Made by a program: the position numbers and the translations under genes. The notes under the pieces were generated by a model. That model was given only the letters and a program-made list of their open reading frames with translations. It was not told where the DNA came from and did no database searches. From assembly GCF_030551255.1 (NCBI RefSeq), contig NZ_CP130630.1:9671001-9735000 (forward strand): DNA of 64,000 bases, in the 5' to 3' direction. Origin of the DNA: Streptomyces sp. NL15-2K (lineage in GTDB: Bacteria; Actinomycetota; Actinomycetes; Streptomycetales; Streptomycetaceae). Position 1 is the first letter of the stretch; each line of letters opens with the position of its first letter. Positions 34,681 to 42,087 of this stretch are shown here, piece after piece.

Positions 34681-35751
34681 ATGAAGGGCTATGTTTTCCA
34701 CGGCCCCGGACAGTCCGCCTGGGAGGACGTCCCGGACCCCGGTATCAAGGAGGCGACGGACGCGATCGTGCGGGTCGACGCCGTCACCATCTGCGGTACG
34801 GACCTGCACATCCTCAAGGGCGATGTTCCCGAGGTCCGCCCCGGCACGGTGCTGGGGCACGAGGCGGTCGGTGAGGTCGTCGACGTTGGCGGTGACGTGC
34901 GCACGGTGCGGCCGGGGGACCGGGTGCTGGTCTCCTGCATCACCGCCTGCGGCCGCTGCCGGTACTGCCGGGAGAGCATGTACGGCCAGTGCCGGGGTGG
35001 CGGAGGCTGGATCCTGGGCCACCTGATCGACGGCACTCAGGCCGAGTACGTCCGCGTGCCCTACGCCGACCTGTCCGTGCACCCGCTGCCCAGCGCCCTG
35101 GACAGCAAGGACGCTGTGCTGCTGGCCGACATCTTCCCGACCGCCTACGAGGTCGGTGTGCTCAACGGGCACGTACGGCCCGGGGACACCGTCGCCGTCG
35201 TGGGCGCCGGTCCCATCGGGCTCGCGGCCATCGCCACGGCCAAGCTGTTCGCACCGGAGCGGATCGTCGCCGTGGACCTCGCCGCCGCGCGACTGGAAGC
35301 GGCCAGGCAGCTCGGCGCGGACGCGGTGGCGGACGCCCGGGAGACCCCCGAGCAACTGATCGAGGACCTCACCGACGGGCTGGGCGCGGACGTGGCCGTC
35401 GAGGCCGTCGGCGTGCCGGAGACCTTCGAGATGTGCACGCGCATGGTGCGGCCCGGCGGGCATGTGGCCAACGTCGGCGTGCACGGCAGGCCGGCGACCC
35501 TGCACCTGGAAGACCTGTGGATCAAGAACGTGACCATCACCACGGGCCTGGTTGACACGTACTCCACCCCCACCCTGCTGCGGATGGCGGCCGCCGGCCG
35601 GCTGCCCACCGCGCAGCTGGTCACCCACACCTTCCCGCTGACACGCATGGAGGAGGCGTACGACGTCTTCTCTCAGGCATCCGACACCGGTGCGCTCAAG
35701 GTCGTGCTCGGCGGGGAGCAGCACGAGGTCGTCCCCGCTCGGGCGGACTGA
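34681..35751 (+). CDS. Zinc-dependent alcohol dehydrogenase
   Basis: 356-residue MDR-family enzyme oxidising or reducing alcohols/aldehydes with NAD(P). Catalytic zinc ligands in VTICGTDLH and GHEAVGEVV; structural zinc lobe with four Cys in ACGRCRYCRESMYGQC; nucleotide site TVAVVGAGPIGLAAI with Asp in VAVDLAAAR, which suggests NAD preference. ATG at 34681 follows GGAAGGTGG. In a hypoxia setting it could regenerate NAD by fermenting aldehydes; this is inference. Confidence 0.92.
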   Translation: MKGYVFHGPGQSAWEDVPDPGIKEATDAIVRVDAVTICGTDLHILKGDVPEVRPGTVLGHEAVGEVVDVGGDVRTVRPGDRVLVSCITACGRCRYCRESMYGQCRGGGGWILGHLIDGTQAEYVRVPYADLSVHPLPSALDSKDAVLLADIFPTAYEVGVLNGHVRPGDTVAVVGAGPIGLAAIATAKLFAPERIVAVDLAAARLEAARQLGADAVADARETPEQLIEDLTDGLGADVAVEAVGVPETFEMCTRMVRPGGHVANVGVHGRPATLHLEDLWIKNVTITTGLVDTYSTPTLLRMAAAGRLPTAQLVTHTFPLTRMEEAYDVFSQASDTGALKVVLGGEQHEVVPARAD

Positions 35752-35842
35752 CGAGAGAGAGGTGCCGGGGCGCGGGACTCGGCCCGGCCCGAGACGGCCG
35801 TCTGGGAGAGCATGTCGCCGGCCCACCTCCAACCATCGGGCT

Positions 35843-36283
35843 TCACGCCTCCAACTCGATGGTGATCTCCGGCGGTTGGTGCAGCGTGTTGTGGGCCGTG
35901 CAGTGGGACGCGACGGCCAGCAGGGCCGCGTGGCGCTGGGCGGAGAGGGCGGGCGGCGGGACGACGGTGACGCGGACGAATGCGACGCGGGCCGGGCGGT
36001 CGGGAGCCATGGTGAACTCCGTACGAACCCGCAGGCCCGAGCGGTGCAGGCCGTGGCGGTGCAGATAGCGGCCCGCGTAGAAGGCGACGCAGGTGGCCAG
36101 CGACGCGGCGAACAGCTCCGTGGGCGTGGGTGCGGAGTCCCTCCCGCCCGCGTCCGTGGGCTGATCCACCATCAGCTGGTGACCACGGACGTCCACGGTG
36201 TACGCGTCCCCTTCGACATGGGCGACGTCCAGAGTGTGCACGTCCGGTGCCCTCGGTTGCTGTTGCGTGCTCGCCTCTGTCAT
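35843..36283 (-). CDS. OsmC/Ohr-family peroxiredoxin-like protein
   Basis: 146 residues. The two redox Cys of the family are present: SLATCVAFYAGRYLH and ASHCTAHNTLHQPPEI. OsmC/Ohr proteins reduce organic hydroperoxides. ATG at 36283 has GAGGTGA five bases upstream and is preferred over the GTG at 36292, which overlaps the upstream ppdK stop. The gene follows ppdK directly, so the two are co-transcribed. Confidence 0.87.
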   Translation of the reverse strand: MTEASTQQQPRAPDVHTLDVAHVEGDAYTVDVRGHQLMVDQPTDAGGRDSAPTPTELFAASLATCVAFYAGRYLHRHGLHRSGLRVRTEFTMAPDRPARVAFVRVTVVPPPALSAQRHAALLAVASHCTAHNTLHQPPEITIELEA

Positions 36284-36288
36284 GGGGG

Positions 36289-38976
36289 TCACCTCGTGTC
36301 GCTGCTGGTACCTGCCGCGCCGGCCGCCCTGCCGGCCTCCAGGCGGGCGACCGGGACGCGGAACGGCGAGCAGGAGACGTAGTCAAGTCCTGCTGTGTGG
36401 AAGAAGTGCACGGAGTCGGGATCGCCGCCGTGTTCGCCGCAGACGCCGATCTTCAGGTCGGGGCGGGCGGCGCGGCCCTCGGCGACGGCGATGGCCACCA
36501 GGCGGCCGACGCCCTCGCGGTCGATCGTCTCGAAGGGTGAGGCGGCGAACACGCCCTTGTCGAGGTAGGCGGAGAAGAATGCCGCCTCGACGTCGTCGCG
36601 GGAGAAGCCCCACGTGGTCTGGGTGAGGTCGTTCGTGCCGAAGGAGAAGAACTCGGCCTCCTCGGCGATCCGGCTCGCCGTGAGTGCGGCCCGGGGAAGT
36701 TCGATCATCGTGCCGATCGGGCAGTGCACAGGGACGCCGGACTCGTCCGAAACCTCGGCCAGTACCTGTTCCACTTCCTCGCGGACCAGCCGGAGTTCCG
36801 TGACGTCCCCGACGAGCGGCACCATGATCTCCGCCTCGGGGGAGCCCCCGGCCCTCGTGCGCTCCACGACCGCCTCGGCGATGGCTCGCACCTGCATGGC
36901 GACCAGCCCGGGGACCACCAGGCCGAGGCGTACGCCGCGCAAACCGAGCATAGGGTTGTCCTCGTGCATGCGTCGCACGGCGGCGAGCAACTCGGCGTCG
37001 CGGGGATTCGGCTGCTCGCCGCGGGCCTCGGTGGCGGCGATGCGGACGGCGAGATCCGTGTGGTCGGGCAGGAACTCGTGCAGGGGCGGGTCGAGCAGGC
37101 GGATGGTGACCGGCAGGCCGTCCATCGCCTCCAGGATGCCGACGAAGTCGCGCCGCTGGAGGGGAAGCAGCGCGTCCAGCGCACGGTCGCGGGCCGCGTC
37201 GTCGCCGGCCAGGATCATCTCCTCGATCAGTTTGCGGCGCTCGCCGAGGAACATGTGCTCGGTGCGGCACAGCCCGATGCCCTGTGCCCCGAACCGGCGG
37301 GCACGGGCCGCGTCCTCGGGCGTATCGGCGTTGGCCCGTACCTCCAACGTCCGTACTTCGTCAGCGAGTTGCAGGGCGTCGGCCACCGCGTCCACTACAC
37401 CGGCGGAGCCCTCACCTGTCTCCAGAAAGCGCATCACCGCCGAGTCGACCAGCGGGACCGCTCCCGCGTACACGGCACCGGCGGAGCCGTCGACCGAGAT
37501 CACCCTGCCCTGCTCGACAACGGTTCCGTCGCGCGTGGTGAAGCGCCGGCCCGTGGTGTCCACCGAGAGCTCCTCGGCGCCGCACACGCAGACCTTGCCC
37601 ATGCCACGGGCCACGACGGCCGCGTGCGACGTCTTGCCGCCTCGGCTGGTCAGCACGGCCCGGGCGGCGACCATACCGGGGAGGTCGTCGGGCGTGGTCT
37701 CCTCCCGGACGAGCACCACCTTCTCGCCGGACGCGGCCCGTCGTACCCCCTCGGCGGAGTCGAAGACGGCCGCGCCGACCGCGGCACCGGGCGAGGCCGG
37801 GATGCCGTGGGCGAGTGGGTCGCCGGTCGTGGAGGTGTCGAAGCGGGGGAACATCAGCCGGGCCAGCCCGTCACCATTCACGCGTGCCAGCCCCTCGCGT
37901 GGGGTGATGAGCCCTTCGTCGGCCAGCTCGGCGGCGATGGTGAAGGCGGCCTCGGCGGTGCGTTTGCCGACCCGGGTCTGGAGCATCCAGAGGGTGCCGC
38001 GTTCGATGGTGAACTCGATGTCGCACAGGTCCCGGTAGTGCCGCTCCAGGGCGCCCATGTGGTCGCGCAGTTGTCGGTACGAGCGGGGGTCCAGCTGTTC
38101 CAGTTCGGCGAGGGGCACGGTGTTGCGGATGCCGGCGACGACATCCTCGCCCTGAGCGTTGGGCAGGTAGTCGCCGTACAGGCCGGGGCGTCCGGTGGCC
38201 GGGTCGCGGGTGAAGGCGACGCCGCTGCCGGAGTCGGGGCCGAGGTTGCCGTAGACCATGCGCTGCACGGTGACGGCAGTGCCCAGGTCGTCGGGGATGT
38301 GCTCGCGGCGGCGGTAGAGGCGGGCGCGTTCGCCGTTCCAGGAGCGGAAGACGCCGAGGATCGCCCGGCGCAGCTGCTCCGCGGGGGACTGGGGGAAGTA
38401 GTCCCCCGTTTCCTCATGGATGAGCCGCTTGTACGCCTCGACGAGTTCGGCGAGGTCGGCGGCGTCCAGGTGCAGGTCGTCCGGGGCGCCCCGCAGCTCC
38501 TTGAGCCGGGTCATCATCCGGTCGAACAGTGCCCCGTCGATGCCCATGACCGTGCTGCCGTACATCTGGATGAGGCGCCGGTAGGAGTCCCAGGCGAAGC
38601 GTTCGTTCCCCGAGGCTTTGGCCAGGCCCAGGACGGAGTCGTCGTTGAGGCCGATGTCCAGGACCGTCTCCATCATGCCGGGCATGGAGAAGCGGGCCCC
38701 GGAGCGCACGGACACCAGCAGCGGGTCGTCCGGCTGTCCGAGGCGTCGTCCGGCGTCGGACTCGACGGCCGACAGGTGCCGGGAGACCTCCTGGGACATT
38801 CCCTCCGGTTCGGCGCCGGTGACCAGGAAGGCCCGGCACGCCTCGGTGGAGACGATGAAACCCGGCGGGACGGGCAGGCCCAGCCGGGTCATCTCGGCGA
38901 GGTTCGCGCCCTTGCCGCCGAGCAGGCCGGCCAGGTCACGGCCGCCCTCGGTGAAGTCGTACACGTAACGGACCAT
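36289..38976 (-). CDS. ppdK: Pyruvate, phosphate dikinase
   Basis: Interconverts pyruvate, ATP and phosphate with PEP, AMP and PPi. The 895 residues are full length. N-terminal ATP-grasp (LLGGKGANLAEMTRLGLPVP, RSGARFSMPGMMETVLDIG), central phospho-His451 in SRGGKTSHAAVVARGMGK, and C-terminal TIM barrel (GIGLCRTEHMF, FFSFGTNDLTQTTWGF, VCGEHGGDP). ATG at 38976 follows GAGGAGCG. Divergent from the Hsp20 gene with box 5 between. PPDK is a known member of the S. coelicolor OsdR-type stress cluster and allows ATP/PPi economy under energy stress. Confidence 0.96.
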   Translation of the reverse strand: MVRYVYDFTEGGRDLAGLLGGKGANLAEMTRLGLPVPPGFIVSTEACRAFLVTGAEPEGMSQEVSRHLSAVESDAGRRLGQPDDPLLVSVRSGARFSMPGMMETVLDIGLNDDSVLGLAKASGNERFAWDSYRRLIQMYGSTVMGIDGALFDRMMTRLKELRGAPDDLHLDAADLAELVEAYKRLIHEETGDYFPQSPAEQLRRAILGVFRSWNGERARLYRRREHIPDDLGTAVTVQRMVYGNLGPDSGSGVAFTRDPATGRPGLYGDYLPNAQGEDVVAGIRNTVPLAELEQLDPRSYRQLRDHMGALERHYRDLCDIEFTIERGTLWMLQTRVGKRTAEAAFTIAAELADEGLITPREGLARVNGDGLARLMFPRFDTSTTGDPLAHGIPASPGAAVGAAVFDSAEGVRRAASGEKVVLVREETTPDDLPGMVAARAVLTSRGGKTSHAAVVARGMGKVCVCGAEELSVDTTGRRFTTRDGTVVEQGRVISVDGSAGAVYAGAVPLVDSAVMRFLETGEGSAGVVDAVADALQLADEVRTLEVRANADTPEDAARARRFGAQGIGLCRTEHMFLGERRKLIEEMILAGDDAARDRALDALLPLQRRDFVGILEAMDGLPVTIRLLDPPLHEFLPDHTDLAVRIAATEARGEQPNPRDAELLAAVRRMHEDNPMLGLRGVRLGLVVPGLVAMQVRAIAEAVVERTRAGGSPEAEIMVPLVGDVTELRLVREEVEQVLAEVSDESGVPVHCPIGTMIELPRAALTASRIAEEAEFFSFGTNDLTQTTWGFSRDDVEAAFFSAYLDKGVFAASPFETIDREGVGRLVAIAVAEGRAARPDLKIGVCGEHGGDPDSVHFFHTAGLDYVSCSPFRVPVARLEAGRAAGAAGTSSDTR

Positions 38977-39081
38977 GACACCGCGCTCCTCGGCTCCGTA
39001 CGGCAGCTGTGTGGGCTTCCGTCCCTTCCAGCCTCCTACGGCCGTCCTGGTGAGGGCAGGTGCCGCCCGGCCCTCCCGATG

Positions 39082-39095
39082 GGGCCGGTCGGCCC
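39082..39095. promoter_or_regulatory. GGGCCGGTCGGCCC (stress-regulon box 5)
   Basis: Perfect arms, between divergent ppdK and Hsp20 genes, 106 bp from the ppdK start and 54 bp from the Hsp20 start. Confidence 0.75.
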
Positions 39096-39149
39096 AAGCG
39101 CGCACAGTGCCCGGTGGAAGACACTGGTATGGGAGAAGAGGTGAACGAA

Positions 39150-39569
39150 ATGACCAGCACGATCGAGCGGCTCCCCGGCCGGTCCATGCTGTCCTCCCCG
39201 ACCGAGTGGGCGGAGGCAGGCTTCCCCGTGATGGACACCGTTCCCGAAACGCACGGCATCCACGTGGAAGAGCGCCTGACCGACGGGACGTATGTGCTGC
39301 TGGCCGAGCTTCCGGGAGTCGACGCCGAGGACATCGAGATCACCATCACGGGAGGCATCCTGACCCTGCGCGCCCAGCGCAGCGTGGTGACCGCCGAGAA
39401 GCAGTTCGTCTACGGCCACTACATCCCGCTGCCGACCGGGGCGAAGAGCGACGAGGCCACGGCGAGCTACCAGCATGGTGTCCTGACCGTCACGATGCCG
39501 GTGCTGGAAACGGGGCCCGGCACCCGAGCCGCCCCGGTGCGGGAGCCTCTGAGCGTGACTGTGCCCTGA
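39150..39569 (+). CDS. Small heat-shock protein, Hsp20/alpha-crystallin
   Basis: 139 residues with an alpha-crystallin domain: GIHVEERLTDGTYVLLAELP, VDAEDIEITITGGILTLRAQ, and ATASYQHGVLTVTMPVLE. ATP-independent holdase. ATG at 39150 has AGAGGTG seven bases upstream; an ATG at 39129 would add seven residues and lacks a good site. An Hsp20 (HspX/Acr) is a hallmark of the mycobacterial DevR regulon, consistent with box 5. Confidence 0.9.
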   Translation: MTSTIERLPGRSMLSSPTEWAEAGFPVMDTVPETHGIHVEERLTDGTYVLLAELPGVDAEDIEITITGGILTLRAQRSVVTAEKQFVYGHYIPLPTGAKSDEATASYQHGVLTVTMPVLETGPGTRAAPVREPLSVTVP

Positions 39570-39881
39570 GTCGCACATGTGTGCCGCGAGTCGCACATCG
39601 GGTTCGCAGCGGATCCGCTCTTCCGGTGGCTCTCTCGTGTGTCCAGGAGCTGCTGGTGCCTCGGAGGGAACGGCGTTTGAGCAACTGCGTCCCCCGAGCG
39701 GCTCATGCCCGGCATGTGGCCTTGCGCCCGCCTGCGACGGCCCGCTGGCCGGTCGCGGGTGGGCCTGACCGTGGGGCCGAACGTCCCTGGCAGGGACCGA
39801 ACAGCCCTTCGCGACCGGCTGTTCCGGGTGCGACGGTGAGAGCGAACCTGGAGACTGCCCGACAGTGAGGTGGTGGGAACG
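39570..39881. other. Gene-free gap between Hsp20 and universal stress gene
   Basis: 312 bp with no supportable gene. Near its start, GTGCCCTGAGTCGCACATGTGTGCCGCGAGTCGCACAT holds a direct repeat GAGTCGCACAT (39578-39588 and 39597-39607 approx.). Box 6 lies at 39774-39787. Confidence 0.5.
39774..39787. promoter_or_regulatory. GGGCCGAACGTCCC (stress-regulon box 6)
   Basis: One mismatch to the palindrome, about 95 bp before the second universal stress gene. A further half-site GGGACCG follows at 39793. Confidence 0.6.
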
Positions 39882-40763
39882 ATGAGGCTGGAACTGCCCC
39901 TGGTCGTGGGCGTGGACGGATCGGACGGTTGCCTGGTGGCGCTCGACTGGGCGGTGGACGAGGCCGCCCGGCACGGTCTTTCGCTGCGGCTGGTGTACGC
40001 CTCCCTCTGGGAGCGCTATGAGGGCATCACCCCGTCGGTCAGTACGGAACGCCCGTCGGAGCAGGTGATGGCCGACCACATCGTCGCCTCCGCGGCGGAG
40101 CGCGCCCGGCGGCGCAACCCAGACCTGAAGGTGTCCACCGACGTCCTCCCGGCCGAAGCCGCGGACGCGCTATTGCGGGAGAGCAACAACGCCTCCGTCC
40201 TGGTCACCGGTTCGCGGGGCCGTGGCGAGCTGAAGGGACTCCTGCTCGGTTCCGTCGGTCTGGCCGTCGCGGCCCGCGCGCACTGCCCGGTGATCGTGGT
40301 CCGGGGCGACAAGGCCGGCCTGGCCGGTGCTCACGAGCGGATCCTCCTCGGTGTCGGGGACCCCGCCACCGGCGGGGAAGCGGCGCGGTTCGCCCTCCGT
40401 GAGGCCGAGGTGCGCGGGTGCACCCTCGACGTTGTCCGGGCCTGGCGCTGCCCCGCGCACGAAACCGCCGATGTGGCGGCGCTCGCCGAGGCACCCGCCC
40501 AGTACCACGAGGAACGGGCCCGCGCCCAGCTGGACGAGCTGATCCACGACCCGGTCGCCGAGCGTCCGGACGTGCGGGTGCGCCGTACGACGGTGGAGGG
40601 CCCGGCCCGCAAGGTGCTGGTGGACCGCTCGGCCGCGGCCGACCTGGTGATCGTCGGAGCGCGGCGACGGCAGGACCACTTCGGGCTCCAGCTCGGCCGG
40701 GTGGCCCACACACTCCTGCACCACGCCCAATGCCCTGTGGCGGTCGTGCCGCAGCACGTTTGA
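39882..40763 (+). CDS. Universal stress protein, tandem UspA domains
   Basis: 293 residues. Domain 1 has the intact nucleotide signature TGSRGRGELKGLLLGSVG; domain 2 is degenerate (VGARRRQDHFGLQLGRVAH). Start ATG 39882 chosen over GTG 39870 because GGTGGGA lies just upstream. Same arrangement (active first half) as the protein at 28.9 kb. Confidence 0.9.
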   Translation: MRLELPLVVGVDGSDGCLVALDWAVDEAARHGLSLRLVYASLWERYEGITPSVSTERPSEQVMADHIVASAAERARRRNPDLKVSTDVLPAEAADALLRESNNASVLVTGSRGRGELKGLLLGSVGLAVAARAHCPVIVVRGDKAGLAGAHERILLGVGDPATGGEAARFALREAEVRGCTLDVVRAWRCPAHETADVAALAEAPAQYHEERARAQLDELIHDPVAERPDVRVRRTTVEGPARKVLVDRSAAADLVIVGARRRQDHFGLQLGRVAHTLLHHAQCPVAVVPQHV

Positions 40764-40814
40764 GCGCTGCGGCGTCGGGAGCCGCGCAGGCGTCACCCAC
40801 GGGTTCTGCCCCTG

Positions 40815-40899
40815 TCAGCCCTCCTGGCTTCCGCCACGTACTACGGCGTCGGGGCAGTGCGCGTGATGCAGCAGGGCCTGGCTGACCGACCCGAGCAGC
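40815..40899 (-). pseudogene. Universal stress protein remnant (last 27 residues)
   Basis: Minus-strand translation ends RRLLGSVSQALLHHAHCPDA-VVRGGSQEG and a stop, matching the C-terminus of the universal stress protein at 46.3 kb (LLLGSVSQALLYHAHCPVAVVRG). Nothing upstream of it in any frame extends the match. It is the relic of a deleted or rearranged copy. The rest of the gap 40764-41129 holds no gene. Confidence 0.75.
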
Positions 40900-41129
40900 C
40901 TTCTCACCTGGCGGCCGGTCCTGACCGCCGCAGGGGTCGGCCGGCACGGGTGCACCGCCGCCTCCCTTCCAGCCTTCACCAGCCTGCGGCACCCGGCATC
41001 GTGCGGTGGAAACAGACCAGCCAACAGGCCACGCGCCCGCGCAGCCGTGGCGTGGCGGCACCCGGCGGCAGGGGTGAGGCTGGAAGGACAGTGAACGGAC
41101 GGGCGGCGGCGAGATCCCCTGGAGGTGCC

Positions 41130-42002
41130 ATGACTGGTGCGGACGGGCGTCGGCCGATCGTGGTGGGCGTCGACCCGGACCCTTCGAAGCGGCTGGCCCT
41201 CGCCTGGGCCGCCGACGAGGCGGATCGACGTCACCTGCCGCTGCGGCTCGTCCACGCCCAGGGTGTGCCGACCGGCGGATACCGGTCGGGGGAGGCCAGG
41301 CCGTCCTGGGAGGAGTGGAACCGGGCGCTGCACGGCCTGGGTGATCAGGTGCTCAAGGAGGCGGTCGCCTTCGTCGAGTCCCGGCGCCCGGCGGTGGAGG
41401 TGTCGACGCTGCTGGCGGAAGGAGAGCCGGCGTGGGTCCTGCGCGAGGAGGCTCGGGGCGCCGCCCTGGTCGTGGTGGGCTCCTGGCACCTGAGCAGTCG
41501 GCGCGAGATGTTCTCCTCCGCCTCCGTGGCCCTCCCGCTCACCGCCCACGCTCCCTGCCCGGTCGCGGTCGTGCCGGAGCCGGAGCACGTCACCCAGCAG
41601 CCCGCGTACTTCGTGGTCGGCGTCGACGGCAGCCCGCATTCGGCCGCGGCGGTGGATGTGGCGTTCGAGGAGGCGGCCCTGCGCGGAGCGCTCCTGCGGG
41701 CCCTGTACGTGTGGCATCCGCCGCTCCTCGGTGTCCTCGATGAGGAAGCCGCGGTGCGGGAGTGCCGCCGGGTGCTCTCGGAGACGGTCGCGGGCCGCAC
41801 CGCGACGCACCCGGAGGTGGAGCTGCACCACGAGGTCGTCCGCGGACACCCGGTGCAGGTCCTGACGGAAGCCTCGGAACACGCCCTGGGCCTGGTCGTG
41901 GGAACCCGGGGGCACGGAGGGTTCACCGGCATGCTGCTGGGCTCGGTAAGCCAGGGAGTGCTGCACCACGCCCGCTGCCCCGTTATCACGGTCCCGGCGT
42001 GA
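41130..42002 (+). CDS. Universal stress protein, tandem UspA domains
   Basis: 290 residues. Opposite to its neighbours, domain 1 is degenerate (VGSWHLSSRREMFSSASVAL) and domain 2 carries the intact motif VGTRGHGGFTGMLLGSVSQ. ATG at 41130 follows GGAGG. The upstream gap shows no perfect box. It precedes the P-type ATPase gene by 85 bp on the same strand and may be co-transcribed. Confidence 0.9.
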   Translation: MTGADGRRPIVVGVDPDPSKRLALAWAADEADRRHLPLRLVHAQGVPTGGYRSGEARPSWEEWNRALHGLGDQVLKEAVAFVESRRPAVEVSTLLAEGEPAWVLREEARGAALVVVGSWHLSSRREMFSSASVALPLTAHAPCPVAVVPEPEHVTQQPAYFVVGVDGSPHSAAAVDVAFEEAALRGALLRALYVWHPPLLGVLDEEAAVRECRRVLSETVAGRTATHPEVELHHEVVRGHPVQVLTEASEHALGLVVGTRGHGGFTGMLLGSVSQGVLHHARCPVITVPA

Positions 42003-42087
42003 GGCAGCGAACGGCCCTGGACCCGTCTCCCGGACGGCCCTGTCCTTGCCCGTCGGCCCGTCACCCGACGAGAGAGCGCCGCCGGTG

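Noticed and set aside
35757..35842. Regulon box near CGGGACTCGGCCCGGCCCGAG between alcohol dehydrogenase and OsmC genes
   Set aside because: Arms do not match GGGCCG/CGGCCC, and the gap lies between convergent gene ends.
36724..39144. 806-codon plus-strand frame opposite ppdK
   Set aside because: Same reason: third-position GC bias keeps the opposite frame open; the minus-strand protein has all PPDK motifs.
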